Source: Paralvinella palmiformis (taxonomy: Eukaryota; Annelida; Polychaeta; Terebellida; Alvinellidae). From it: DNA of 64,000 nucleotides. The translations under genes and the position numbers were made by a program. Below the pieces are notes generated by a model. It ran no database searches, was not told where the DNA came from, and saw only the letters and a list, made by a program, of their open reading frames with translations. Of this stretch, positions 45,533 through 58,874 are shown piece after piece. How positions within the stretch are numbered: the stretch's first letter is position 1; the number at the start of each line of letters is the position of its first letter. The stretch is from positions 124,001-188,000 of the forward strand of contig JAODUP010000653.1 of assembly GCA_025642065.1 (NCBI GenBank). The letters run 5' to 3'.

Positions 45533-46489
45533 TCACACATTAAAATTACACACATGCATATATACATAAATCTTTTTTACAGTTTACAAAATATTTTTAA
45601 TGTCAAGTATGTTTATATTAGTAAGTACAAAAAAATAATGTGCAGTACACTCGACCTATGAATAACATGTAAATTTAATGTTTTTAAATACGTGTCATTG
45701 CAGTTGGAAATGAAATATATCAACCTGTTTTTTCTCATAATACAATAAGTCTATATGTGGCAACGAGTCTCTGACTGTTCTGCGTTCATGTGTTGGTTTC
45801 ATTCATCGGTCTTACTCTTATCTCTCTAGGCTTAGTTTGGATTCAGCTTATTGACGTTCATTAAGACCGCGATGGATTAGGTGTAACAGCTGATGTTGTT
45901 TCATCCAAATCGTTCATACTTGCAAAACAATCTGCCGACGTACCCAACTCTGACTCAAAGAGAGCAGACGATATATTGATGATGTGACTTGGCAAACTGT
46001 TTACGGAAGGTTTACTATTTGGCGTGAAATATCCGCCACAATCACGCTTTGATCTCTTAATGAGAATTTAGAGATCTGTTAATGAGAACTTAAGATAACT
46101 TTTTCATCCTAAATATTTAGGCTACTTTAGGTTTTCTTAGAAAAGCGCTACTCAGGAAAAATCCTATATATTTCAGTTCTTCCTATGTTAAAGTATTTTA
46201 ACACTAAGATATCTCAATTCTTAGTAAGACGGTCCACTGATACATAAACGCTATATAGCAATACATTCATAATCATATCCCCAACATTGCTAAGAAATAT
46301 GTAGAATTTAGTGAAACGTATGATGCGCCATTAATACAGAATTCCGGCTAATTATCAATCATAATCTATTCTTATAGGAGAGGGATTGACCCAGAATGAA
46401 TACATATATTTCATTAAACGTGAATTTTAAATGCAGTCCAAGAGCGACTTATTTTCTGTTGTCAATGATGTTGCAAAATTACCGATGTG
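45533..46489. other. Intergenic stretch, no gene seen
   Basis: A/T-rich, no long frame, no recognised element. Confidence 0.4.
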
Positions 46490-46557
46490 CTCTCTTTCTC
46501 TCAACCCCCCTCTCTATCTCTCCCTCTCCTCTCTCCTCTATCTATCTATCTATCTAT

Positions 46558-46605
<48 letters not shown>

Positions 46606-46631
46606 GTGTGTGTGTGTATGTGTGTGTATAT

Positions 46632-46725
<94 letters not shown>

Positions 46726-46745
46726 CCCTCTCTCTTCTCTCTATC
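46490..46745. repeat. Compound CT/TA/TG microsatellite cluster
   Basis: CT-rich and CTAT repeats (46490-46555), TA (46560-46600), TG (46601-46626), C run and CT (46631-46662), TA (46664-46721), then CT again. Overlapping Ile-Tyr / Ser-Leu frames of 90-138 codons on the plus strand are artefacts. Confidence 0.96.
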
Positions 46746-48027
46746 TATTACTATTATCCTAGTTACTTACGCGTACATAGCGCGTTTATGAGGGGCGTCG
46801 GTTTATCTCTCTATCTGTATCTCTATCGATTAAAATCTAGCAGCTAAAACTTGTTCGCACGTCATTCATGTTATATGATATTTATAACCAGCCATTTTCT
46901 TTAGTCTATATAATTGCTGTCATACATGATATTTATTGACATGATTACTATTCTCCAATTGCATCGATGATGTCATGAATAAAGGCTACGTTCCTAACAA
47001 CTCTTCATTTAGCAATAATTATTATACAACTCTATATACTAAAATGTTATCGCCATCAACCCTGTTAATCGCTGAATAGTTATCATTCAGAGATGGCCAG
47101 TTTCCTATTAACGTGTTCCCTTCGGATAGAATAATATTCCCACCCTCGCAGAGAATCGTGGTAACTTATAACAAATGGGGCGAATGCTGCTTAGGGAAAC
47201 AACTCGCATACATGTTTTATGATCTAACCTTTGCAAAGCTCTGCCTCAGCCAGCACCTCAACAAATCAAATTATGGCCAAGAGCAACAAGCAAGCGACAG
47301 AATGACAGACACATATGTTTACCCAAAAAGTGAAGAGGAGAAGAGACCTCCGTCTATGACGTCAGCACGCCAACTCAATGTTGTTCCGAACAAATGCCCG
47401 ATTCTCGTTTTCTTGGAAGATGATTCGTAATTGTCAGGAAACAGATAACCTCTGAGACATATCTATCTGTAATTAAACAGACATATATCTGATGTGATGA
47501 ATTATAGAGCATACCTTTCCCTTTAAATATACAACTATAACTCTTCTATTCAGAATTGCTAAAGGGGTGAATCTTTGTCACAAATTTCTAGTTTGCTTCC
47601 AGAATAAAATAGAGAGAATTTTCCAGCAAAACCCAGTTCATGTGTTTATATCGAAAGGTGCTCATAATTCTGAGTGTGACAGGTGTTGAGATGTAATTAG
47701 GATAAAATGTTCTCGATTGTGATTGCAAAACTACTTGTTCACTAACGCTTTGTACAGTAGATGTGCCTATGCGGATTTGTTCATTAATAGCAGGGTTCAA
47801 CATAACCAAGCATAACTACACAAGTAAAAACCCGTTAGCCCTCTCTCGGCTAGATTAAATGATTGTGAATCTGAGAAACAGACGAATGACTGTGTGCCTA
47901 AATGGAACTTCAGTTTTACCCTGGTGGTATGTAGTTGATCGGATCATACTTTGGTGGTTTTGTTTTGTTAGTGGAAGTAATCAGCATTATTTTACGGAAC
48001 TTCAAATCATAGCAATTACAAGGGATA
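46746..48027. other. Stretch with one unassigned 105-codon frame
   Basis: Plus frame 47113-47430 has mixed composition ('VVTYNKWGECCLGKQLAYMF', 'SEEEKRPPSMTSARQLNVVP') and is the longest non-repetitive frame here with no transposon match. No splice, promoter or conserved-domain evidence is available, so it is recorded only as a candidate. The rest shows no gene. Confidence 0.3.
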
Positions 48028-48029
48028 AT

Positions 48030-48150
48030 GCCGCCTCTGTGGCCTAGTGGGTAAGAGCGTGGGACTTTCTTACTCATGGTCATACTGTGCGGGAGGTTGG
48101 AAATATAGCAGGTGTGGTGTTTCATCCAGCCAGGCAATGTGCCTTCTATT
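48030..48150 (+). repeat. tRNA-like SINE of a second type
   Basis: 'GCCGCCTCTGTGGCCTAGTG' starts at 48030, with an A-box-like TGGCCTAGTGGG (48040-48051) and a tRNA-like 'TAAGAGCGTGGGA'. The B box is poor ('GAGGTTGGAAAT', 48092-48103). The GTGGCCGTAAAACA tail of the first SINE family is absent, so this is either a different family or a tRNA pseudogene. Confidence 0.5.
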
Positions 48151-50320
48151 CTAAATTCTAAATTTATTTACAGTTAGTCCCGTGATGAATAGGATAAATT
48201 ACAGTCCATATACGCCTCCCTCATTTGGGGTAGCTAAGCCACGTAAAATAAATGCCATTTTGGCCATTATTATCCGGCCATCATAACATTGTGTTTACGT
48301 AAATAAAACTTCAATGAGAATTTACCTTAATGTTTATAAAGGTAATATATTTGTACATGCATTCTTATGAGTGGCAAATATATCATCAACCATCATCATT
48401 ACAGCAACTGCACCGTGCCAGACAATGGTTTGGCTCTACCAAGTCAGAATATTACACACCAATAGGACAATGGCTCGTAGGTATAAGAAAATATATTTTT
48501 CAGTGCTGTTATAAAACTACCACTTAAACATTATGTGTACCTCCAAATATATAAACCCAAACAAATATGTGAACCATTGTTTTAATCATTTCTTCCGTGA
48601 CTATATATGAACCACGAGTAATAGGTTTCTTTACATTTTTTTATATGCTATATTTGACACAGTTGTGCGTTTACACTTATTTGAACAATGTGAACTGGTA
48701 GTGTCTGGTATTTGTCTGATCCCCTGTTTTTGTTGTCTATTTTGGTGTCTCACAAGCGTTTATGTTAATCCCTTAGTTTCAACAATATAGCTGAATATAT
48801 ATGTGAACCGTTGTCTGTTACATAGTCTTACCCAATATTCTTTTCATTAATTCTTGCAGGTACCTTCCTCTTAGTTTGCTTCATATACTGATTATGCATT
48901 TAGCAAAGCAGGTTGATGGAGAAATGTAGAGATGTGTCATTTTATGAAAGGCAGAAATGTTTTCTAAAAACTTACCCTTTCAAGAATACTTTCTCAAGTA
49001 AACAAAAGCAATTGCTCTAGTTTCTAGTTGGATTTGGATATAAAATAGTTGGGAGATTACTGTAAAGTGCTATTGAACAGTTAAACTCAATTTTTTTAAA
49101 TCTACACTATTATTATTATTTTCTTTTTTTTGTATATCAAGTTAATTTGACTTATACTAGTTCCACCAAGGTTACTGCTTCAAGGCTTTAGATGAAGGAT
49201 ATTTTTGGCATCGGAAAATATACACTTAAAAATGTTATTTAACTAGGTGCCACAATTGGATATATTTTGAAAATGGCGAATAATAATATTGAGTTCATTT
49301 ACCTCACAAATGGCATAACATTATATTCACTATCTTACCATCAATATATATGAACAATATGGGTAGTATCCAGAAGTAATATACCACAATAACAATTTTA
49401 AGAAACAATACTTCCTTTGGATCTCACATTTGGTGCAATGTAGTCATTAGTTTCTTACTTTTTGTACACTTTTAGCATTAAAATAAATATGTTATTTTAT
49501 TTATTTTATGATCTATTTATAATGTCTACGATATCAGATAGATAATGTCTAATCATGAACATTAAAGTTTTAGAAGGAAGGGTGTTATTTAGTTATTAAA
49601 ATAAACACACACACATACATGGTGGGAGCGGGAATTCGTCTGATATTCGGCTTATCTTTTATAACTATTATGCTAGTAATAAATTTAACAACCATTTTCT
49701 GTTATTACACTTGTTACAATCCTAATACTAATGTGTCTTCACCATTTTTTGATGATGATGTGTGTTATATAATGTATACTTTTATTATATTATCAGTTTG
49801 ATATTATCGTGAAATAAAAATTATATGATAATAAGGTTTTTAAAAAAAGTAAAAGTAAACTGCACAAGAAAAAATTAAATAAATCAGCAATTCATCCAAC
49901 AGGCAGGGAAATATCCGTTTCAATTATTCGTCAATTCCTGTTTAAAAAATGAGCTGCAATGAAATAATTGTAGAATCAGACTTTGAGTAGATCAGTATAC
50001 GTGAATTAAACAAATCAATAACTTCTGATGACTGTCATCTATTTCAGATATCTGTAGTTTTCCAGTCATCCTCTCTATTTCACTTTCATCAGAGATACTT
50101 CCTAACGTCAACATCCGTTGAATTATAACTAGAAGATTGTACTTGGACTAGTGTATAGAATTACAGGAAGTATTGGCTTTGATCTGATCGTCTCCATCAC
50201 CAAGTTAACTTAATTGTGAAGCTTTGTGTGAATATCTATGGCTCATTCGGCTAAAGTGGTTGATAAACACATTGCTTATCTTAACCAAGTAGACATCTGG
50301 AATGTCTCTCTCTCTCTTAT
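48151..50320. other. Intergenic stretch, no gene seen
   Basis: Two plus frames of 60-65 codons without recognised motifs. 'ATATGTGAACC' recurs at about 48568 and 48800 in diverged context; otherwise unremarkable. Confidence 0.4.
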
Positions 50321-50321
50321 C

Positions 50322-50487
<166 letters not shown>

Positions 50488-50951
50488 ATATAGAGAACTC
50501 AACCTTCTGATCAACACGTAGGGTTATTAAACTGGTAATGTATAGACAACAATGTCGACTGACTGACCATAAAGCTGTCGAACATATTCCAGAAGAGTAC
50601 AGATTTAATACAAGATTAGAAACGTCAATACAGTTGATGAATATTCATCTATGGTGAAGGAAATTTAAATCATTCATAGGCAGTAGTCTTATAGGATAAT
50701 TTCACCAAGTCGCCATGTATGTCTATCTCTAACTGGAATTATATTTCCTGATTTCTAACTGCGGATATCTGAGAGGCGAAAATAATTGTGTTTGTTTCCT
50801 GCCAAAAAAGGAGATGCAGGCGGAAGAATTCAAGATAATCCTCTCTTATTTGCTCATCTGTGTGTGTGCGTTTATGTGTGCGTGTGTGCGTGTATGTGTG
50901 CGTATACGTGTTCGTGCATGTGTGTGTGTGTGGTGTAGGATACATATAGAA

Positions 50952-51629
50952 AGACAATAGGCAGAGAGCATCAACATATCTAAACATCCTTCGAGACCCA
51001 CCTCCATAAATCTAAATCTAAATACAACTATGCATATACCAATCTAAATATACAATTTTCAATACCTCCATATATCGATAGATATATGTGTATACCTATG
51101 CACGTGTCTGGGATATTCATCAGCCTGTGGGACCAGCTAATTCGCTTTTCGTACGCGACAAATATGTCACGCCCACAGGAAAGCGGCTACATGCAGGCTA
51201 CGTACAAAAAGCGGAAGCACGTAAAAATACCATTTGACAACACAGCTAGCAGTAAACAACACGTGCGTGTGGTCCAATGACGACTTACTTCATACATATG
51301 ATAAATACTTTGACACCACAGTTTACATTCAACAGTAATTTTCTGTGGTCCAAAAGAAACCTGTATATAAAACATTTCGACACCTCGAATAACTAAATAA
51401 ATTATACCTATATGAACCATCTATATATATATCGATACAAGTCTGACTAGTTTGGCGTCGCCAGTTCTTCTCTGACCTGAGTGTAAAGTTAGGCCTTGTA
51501 TAGGCCATCGGGCGTGTTAATAAGCATTTCAGTTTGTTGACCACGTGAGACAATGTACACTAAATGCGTATGGAATCAATGAAGTTATTTAGCTAAAATA
51601 TAAACAAAACAGCAATACCGCACAATGGA

Positions 51630-51630
<1 letters not shown>
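50952..51630 (+). repeat. Dispersed repeat R, copy 4
   Basis: Aligns with R copy 2 from 'CAGAGAGCATCAACATATC' to 'CAATACCGCACAATGGA' and lacks the right ~340 bases. It keeps the block deleted from copy 1 ('ATATGTCACGCCCACAGGAA', 'CTACATGCAGGCTACGTAC'). It is preceded by TG-rich sequence (50860-50935) and ends directly at a TA microsatellite. Confidence 0.87.
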
Positions 51631-51663
<33 letters not shown>

Positions 51664-51718
51664 GTGTGTGGGGGGTGTACGTGTGTGCATGTGTGCGCGT
51701 GTGCGCGTGTGTGTGTAA
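51631..51718. repeat. TA and TG/CG microsatellite ending R copy 4
   Basis: TA (51631-51660), then GTGTGGGGGG, TGTGCGCG and TG repeats to 51718. Confidence 0.93.
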
Positions 51719-52232
51719 TGTGACTTAGTCATGCCGAACATAATTGTGAAATTACAAAAACAGATTTGTAAACTAAATCAAATCTTCTTGTAAGCATCCC
51801 TATTTATATGTTCTTTAGCAGATAAACTCCGATTATTAATCAGTCTGTTTGTTCGTTTTGATGAGGTAGTAACTGTAGCATAAAATCTGATTTAGCAGCA
51901 CGTCGAATAACTGATTTCTTATTAAGATAGCGATACACATAAACATTAATTTCCATTATCCTCTATGAGAACGTACAAGTGTTGCCCATTTATCACTCTT
52001 TGGATCAATAAAATATTCATGAGGATTAACCACGAGAAAGAAACTGAGAATGTACATTTGCATACTTCTTAGATGATTAATTTCTTACGAGGCGCTGAAA
52101 AATACAATTAATTATGTGGGGAAATCTCACGGCGCTGACAGTATATTACAAACTAAATAAATAAATAAAAATATTATTACACGTTTTGTCATTCGCTAAA
52201 AAAATGATATAATGTATTTCAATTATAACATA

Positions 52233-52323
52233 TCCTGTTGGCATTCACCCTACTACATCGGGATATTTCTGTTTTAAATCCTGTTGGCATTCCCCTACAA
52301 AATCGGGATATTTCTGTTTTGAA
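52233..52323. repeat. Tandem duplication, ~46-bp unit
   Basis: 'TCCTGTTGGCATTCACCC' (52233) and 'TCCTGTTGGCATTCCCC' (52279) each continue through 'TAC.A.ATCGGGATATTTC' and 'TGTTTT'. Two units, near identical. Confidence 0.92.
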
Positions 52324-52779
52324 TTTTGTATCCAAAAATATCTTTGTTTTGATAATTAAAATTGTGTGATAGATTAAATTATACATTTAGTTTCAAAGAG
52401 AAATTAAAACTAAATATTCGAAAGAGAAATATGGTACAAGTGAAAAACGTTATATACATACTAAGAAAAAGGGAATTCATTAAACACGGGTAAATAGCAG
52501 GATTGGGGATATACGGTTACTGTAAACAGGTAAATATCCGATTGAACAAAACTGGACAAATATGTAATTATCATAAATGGGGAAATCACAGTGAGGGATA
52601 TTAACCGTGTATAAGCGACATGTATTTCTATTTTAACATACATTAAAAAACAAAGAGACATTGGCAAATTTCATAAATTATCTGTTATATATGCAATATG
52701 CTAAACACTAAACATGTAAAACAATTCGCTATTCATTAAAACATCTACATATTCAGCATGGAATAGGTGGACAATTTAA

Positions 52780-53110
52780 CACACATACACGCGCGCGTAT
52801 ATGTATATATTTATACATACACACATATACAGTTATATTTATACGCGCATACACACACACACACACACACACAACACACACACACGCACACGTACACACA
52901 CACACACACCGACATATATATATATATATATATATATATTCACATATGCACACCTACATGCATACATACATATTCGATGTTAATACTACTGCTACTACTA
53001 TTACTACAACTACTACAACTACTACGACTATTATTGTTATTACTGGTATTGTGGATATTTCTGCTACTATTACTACTACTGTGACTACTACTACTACAAC
53101 AACTGTTAGT
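52780..53110. repeat. AC/TA and ACT-rich tracts
   Basis: CGCGCG, AC-rich (52840-52912) and TA (52914-52939) repeats, followed by ACT/ATT triplets at 52980-53105. The frames on both strands are low-complexity artefacts. Confidence 0.92.
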
Positions 53111-53189
53111 GCTATTCTTATGTGTCTGTATCATGTTATTTCTGCTGTTGATCAAATCCATTAGCTGATAATAACTAGTTACCATAAAA

Positions 53190-55130
53190 TCTGCTAAACT
53201 AAATGACCGGGATAATTACTGCTCAAAACTGTTCTCTTTAGCATTAGCCAAGTTCCCCTTTGTAAAATTAGATCTACATTATAGCAGGAAGAAAATGTAA
53301 GTCATTTCAATAAGGAAAAATGTCTTCTAAATCTTAACAATCCCCAGTAACAGCTTAATACAGGTGATATAGAACCATGTTATGAAGAAAACTGGTGCAT
53401 ATTTTTCACGAACTAACCTTTAAAGAAATCTAGCCCAGTTGTACTTAAACACATTGGATTATCTCGTCAAGTGCAACAGGTGAGCGACGGATACGCAAAT
53501 ATATTTAGATAATAAGTGGAAGAGACTGAGAGAAGAACTTTGTCATCAAATTTATGCATCTTTACCCTAATCCAATGTCTATTTCCTTAACAATATAATT
53601 GGTACCAAATCATTATTAACTAGGTTTTAAATAGGTCCATATCAAACTATTATTTCCATTTCACGATGGAGTAGAATTTAGTACTTATTTACCAGTATCG
53701 CTTATCAGTGGTGGAATACCTCATTTTGAATTGGTTAATATACGTGCATTGTACTTCGCCATAGGAGTCACTTTAATATTATTCCTTGTACTGTTTGTTA
53801 TACCCGTCATCTGTTTTTGGAACCATCTTTAATATTGCTTAACCCCACGTCACAAGTAATATACCGGATCTCATCCACTTTCAATTCAATAAATGATATT
53901 CATTTTATCAATATCTATGAGATAGCCATGTCTTCGATACACAAATAATAATTACGATATAATGTAGAAATAATCAATCGATTTGTCTAATCAACATCCT
54001 GCTATAATTAATCATTCATTTCGTTAATATTCAAAGATATTTGGTAAAAGCTGAACAGCGACCTACCACCTTCAGAGATCTATACATCTACTAATATATT
54101 TAATGCGGTAATTAAAATAATAATACTTCCCATTGATAAGAGCTATTCAAGTTATCAACACGACAAGGTATTTATGAAAAATATAATCCGAGGCGCTAAC
54201 AATTTCCAATAATAGCTATTGTGAGGATGAAACTAAATACACAAACGAAATTTGTAATCTCCTTTATTTAATTATATTTTTGCAATTCAGAGTTTAACTG
54301 AAACTGAACACGGTTTTAAAACATTATCAGTTAACGTATTCACATCAATAAGTAGGAATATTTACAACGCGTAGAAGAGAAATGCTGAAGCATGCTGAAA
54401 ATACAAAAAGAAGGTTTGTTAGTGGTCTTTTGATGCTATAGATTTGCTACTTTTCGATAAGAAAGAATATATATTCAGGTGATAACGATATAAATCAAAC
54501 GTGATATTTGTTACTCTTCTTTTTGCTACTATTGCATAGATAAATCCATTTCTTTATCATACTTATGCAGTCATATTTTCTCGAAATTAGTATTATAGTT
54601 TAACCACATTTTATATTGAACTTACTGATCAACTGTAGCCAATATTGCTCATAGAAAGGATTGATAAAATTATAAATTGTAAAGAACAGTTTATGCCTTT
54701 CATATTAAATATTGGAGTTTGATTGTCATGAACATATTAACTTGTTTATATACCTGTGAAAAAAGGTAAGCCATATTTTTGTCATAGTTAATAATATTTG
54801 GGGGATAAACCTTAATTGTTTCCAGCACTTTATTAACAACATTGAAAACAATTCTATGATTTCATTTAACATTTAAATTCTCTGATCTTGGTATTATAAT
54901 ACTCTGATTTGGTACAGGCAAGATTATTTTTAACTTAATTTTATCTTTATCTTAATCTTATCTTAATCCAAAACAGTTGAGAAATGTTTCTGTGTCTCTT
55001 TCCGACATATAAATTCTTACTGTGCCAGTTCACTAGTGCACTTTTTGGTATTTCTTCTGACTCCAGACTTGGATTCTCATCTACAATGTTATGAATGTAC
55101 TATAACAGACATAAACCAGTTGAACGGTAG
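53190..55130. other. Intergenic stretch, no gene seen
   Basis: Long A/T-rich stretch with no frame above 60 codons. 53400-53600 weakly resembles 24840-25010. Confidence 0.4.
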
Positions 55131-55199
55131 CATTTGAAGGAACCAATATTAAAGAAAAGATTCCCAGATCAACAAGAAGGTGAATCTTTGTTAAAGGTC

Positions 55200-55790
55200 A
55201 CAAAAACAGCTTTCCCAAATTAGTCAAAATGTCAGTGTTATTTATTAAAATCAATTTCAGTCACAGATATAATTTATTTGGTTCCTAGAAATAAAGTTAC
55301 AGTGCTTTTAAAACTTGTTTTACTAGCATCTTACATCCCACAGCTTTAATCGAGAATATTCGGTAAACTTCAGAATATGACGTCATGTTTGACAAACATA
55401 GATTCCAAACACTCACCGTGGCCTTTTTTAACCTGTGTTACGTGTTCTATATTGTCTTTGTTAACCGTATAAAATGTTGTATTGTGCCGCCTATAATTGT
55501 GCAAATGGAACTGCCAGTGGGTGCATTAATTCCCCCAAAACAAGACTCATTTGCACGATTGGCTGCAAACCATAAACAGAGTGTAGTGGAGGCCAACTTG
55601 CCAACTGAACACTTCGAAGAACGTATGTTCATTATTTCATCATCTATTGATCAATTGATATGACACGAAGAGAATATCAGGCTCACAGAAGATGCCATTC
55701 CAAACATATTTGACAAACTGAGTAATTCTAAACCCAAACGAATCAGCAGTTTGATGAAGAAACTGAATAGAAAACGGGTATGTATGAGCG
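55200..55790 (+). pseudogene. THAP-domain fragment inside a dispersed repeat, copy 2
   Basis: From 55475 the plus strand reads 'MLYCAAYNCANGTASG'; after a frame change it gives 'NKTHLHDWLQTINRV' and 'TEHFEERMFII', and then 'RLTEDAIPNIFDKLSN' (about 55680-55730). This matches THAP order: N-terminal Cys pair, central Trp, His-Phe, and an AVPTIF-like end. The cysteine expected three residues before the last His is not evident, and stops interrupt the frame. Similarity with the minus-strand copy begins at 'CAAATTAGTCAAAATGTCAG' (55217), about 260 bases upstream of the domain. Either a P-element-like transposase 5' part or a duplicated host exon; unresolved. Confidence 0.65.
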
Positions 55791-56269
55791 ATAATAGGGT
55801 AATCTTGGGAGTAAATTATTGGCCATTCACCAGTTCACGTATTCGTGAATAAAGTAACATTTCAATTATTCGCAAACAATATATATTTATTTAGGCCTAC
55901 TCAAAGCTTCTTATGGCTGTGTATTGTAGACACTACTAAACTGCTAAACTGTTAAACATTCCTTTGCCAATCTGACCTTTTGTCTGTCAACTAGTCAAGA
56001 CGCTTGTAAACAAAGATGTGTGTGGCACTACATGATGTTTGGCTAAGATGACCTGAAACGATAATCCCTAGCGAGTATAGTACACACTAGCAATGGCTCA
56101 TGAAATTTCGAAACTTAAGGATTTAGGGAACATTTTAATGGAAATATGATAGCTGGTAGTTAGAATTGTTTTTGTAATGCATAATTGTTACGTTAGATTT
56201 ACTTGGAAATGTGAATTTCTTTTCCAGTCACATTTAATATACCATATCTTTCTGTAAAATAACTTTACT
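55791..56269. other. Intergenic stretch, no gene seen
   Basis: A/T-rich; nothing recognised between the THAP fragment and LINE D. Confidence 0.4.
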
Positions 56270-57440
56270 TCAAACGGATTCTGGGACCTTTATTATATTT
56301 AATTTATGTTAATGATATTGCAAAATCATACAATGAAAATATATTATCCTTTGCTGATGACTCCTCTTTATATTTATCTGATTCAGATATTGAAAATCTA
56401 TTTTCTAATGCAAATATTCAACTTAATAAATTATATAAATAATTCTGTGTAAATAAGTTATCTCTAAATCCAAACAAGACAAAGTTTATAAAATTGAGAA
56501 CACCTAATAACCGACTAAATACAACAGGCCTAGAACTTTGCATAGACGGCATACCCTTAACCCAAATAGGGTTTAACTTTACAGAAAAATCTCAAATATT
56601 CCTTGATTTACATATTGATGAAACATTATCTTGGAAACCCCATTTGAGTCAAATAAAAACAAATCTCATATGCCATTTTTGTCATCAAGCAAATAAAAAA
56701 CATTTTACCAATAGATTATCTCAGAACACTATATTTTGCAATTGTCAACCCTGAGCTCACCTATGGCATTCTTGCTTGGGGAAATGCCAGCTATTCTGCC
56801 CTCCACAGAACTACCATTCTGCCAAAAACAAGCAATAATAACCATAAACAGATATAATTGTAATAGCCATACTGAACCCATGTTTAAATCTTCTGGCCTA
56901 TTGATTGTAAAAGACTTGATTGAATTCCAGGTAGCTCTAGTTGATAACAGATTTAAGAATAATTATGAAGTTCAGGATAGCCACCAGACAAGACAGTCTA
57001 ACCTTCTATTTATTGAAAAATTAAACTCTGTTTTTGCCAGTAAACAATCATATTTCACATTCCCTAAAATTGTGAATAAATGGAATCACATCATTGCCAC
57101 CTAAAACGTCAATTGAAGGAATATTTACTCTCACACCATGCTAACACTGTGAAATGCCCAAGCAAATATTGCAGACTGCCATCAAGATTAAAAATTCAAA
57201 ACAATTGAGCTTCATGTTGGAGGTGATAGTGTGATTTTTTTAAATTTAATTTAATTTTCTCATACATGTATTTATCTGGTGACCTGGTCCTTTATGAACT
57301 TTTGGCTCAGGTCACTATGATCCTTCAATTTCCTTTTTAGCTGACCTTCAGAAAGCTTTTCATATATTTTATGAATTAATATTATTATTGTACAAATATT
57401 TGTTGGAAATTGAAAATAAACTTCACTTGAATATATACCG
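56270..57440 (+). mobile_element. LINE D, RT C-terminal half and 3' end
   Basis: Plus-strand LINE of a family not otherwise seen in the window. It starts at 'LLYLIYVNDIAKSYNENILS' with an intact FADD box ('FADDSSLYLSDSDIENLFSN', about 56350-56410). After one stop it continues 'VNKLSLNPNKTKFIKLRTPN' and 'LCIDGIPLTQIGFNF' (56494-56754), and after a frame change 'GEMPAILPSTELPFCQKQAI' to 'INRYNCNSHTEPMFKSSGLL' (56736-57104). 57110-57200 continues the C-terminus out of frame. The 3' noncoding part runs to about 57440. 5'-truncated just before the catalytic box. Confidence 0.87.
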
Positions 57441-57446
57441 AAAGAG

Positions 57447-57725
57447 ATTGCATAAGAAACATTCACGACTCATGTCATTTTAAAGGCTTAACATTTAAAA
57501 AAGCAATTTATGAATGTTTTCCCATGATTAATCTCAGAATATATTTTGCAATTGTCCATCCTCATCTCACCTATGGTATTCCGATAGGGACTCATACAAT
57601 TGAAAACCATGAAACCGAAATTGCATAATATAAATTCACGACTCATGTCCTTTTAAAGCTTTAGCATTTTAAAAAGTAATTTATGAATGTTTTCTCATGA
57701 TTAATCTCAGAATATATTTTACAAC
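57447..57725 (+). repeat. Tandem duplication of a LINE-derived segment, ~174-bp offset
   Basis: 'ATTGCATAAGAAACATTCAC' at 57447 and 'ATTGCATAATATAAATTCAC' at 57621 start near-identical blocks ('GACTCATGTC', 'TTTATGAATGTTTTC', 'CATGATTAATCTCAGAATAT'). In the first unit it continues into 'YFAIVHPHLTYGI', a fragment of LINE D reverse transcriptase seen intact at 56730-56770. So a LINE D piece was copied next to its parent and then duplicated. Confidence 0.8.
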
Positions 57726-58870
57726 AACAATAATTCCTTTACATTATCAAGGTAATGGTTATATAAGATTCTACTCTCGAGTCATCATATCCACCTTGGT
57801 CAATGTCTTGTAAATATTGTAAAAGACTATTCAACAAGTCATGATGCCTAGATTAACAAACTTCGATCAAGATCGGTCAATTAATATTTAACCATCTTGT
57901 TTATTATAATGTGTAATAATATATTATCAATGTAATGATGCAACGTTTGAAAGGTTAGCCAAATTTACAAAACCTTATAAAACAGAAAGATAACATTGTT
58001 ATCTGTGGTAAGTACATCAGTTTGCAATGCTAAATCCAGTCAGTTATTAATTATGAGATAATAATTCAATAAATAGCTCGTATTACAACAATGCATATGC
58101 TATCACATTACAAGCCAGACTTCAGAATTGAATTGGAAAGGAAAACTTAATTTTAACAAGTGAACAGCATGTAGCATAATCAACATCTTAGTAATTGCTA
58201 AATAAATACTACCATATTTACCAATGTACCTTTATCTAGGTAGGTTATTTCAGCATTACGGATGAAGCTGGAATATTACTCTAAAGTTGGTGGAATAGCT
58301 CGATCTAAATTTTAAACTTGCTTATTTCACCAAAACACACAGTGTTGATAATTGTGAATTTCCTTATAGTTATATCTAGCAATATCTGTTTACATTATAT
58401 ACTAATTTATTTTGACGATTATAAATGTTAACATGGAATAGTGATTAGCACAATCAATCTGTCAAAGAATCATGTTAAGCGTCATCCTGTTTGTCAATAT
58501 AAACATGAAGCATTGTTTGCATATTTGAAACGTAAGTTAAAAAACGATTGTAACTTTATGTATAACAAATTGGTTGCTGGTCAGCTGGAATCTAGTATTT
58601 ATTTAGTGTAGAAACGGACCTTTACTATGAAGACGCCTGTGACATGAATATAAATAACATTAGTCACACGACTGACGCTTCCCTAGCAACTAGCTTCTGC
58701 ACCACGTAAATGAGCAACTTCTATAAATTACCCTTGAATAGTTTTGTTTATCAATGAGTGTTCGCAAATACGTTTCTAAGAAGTAAACTTCTTTGACATT
58801 AAGTGAAACATTATGATACAAATTATTGACCTTTAGTTAATGATAAGGTCATAATTGCTAATACGGCTAA
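57726..58870. other. Intergenic stretch, no gene seen
   Basis: A/T-rich, no frame above 60 codons, no recognised element. Confidence 0.4.
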
Positions 58871-58874
58871 ATTT

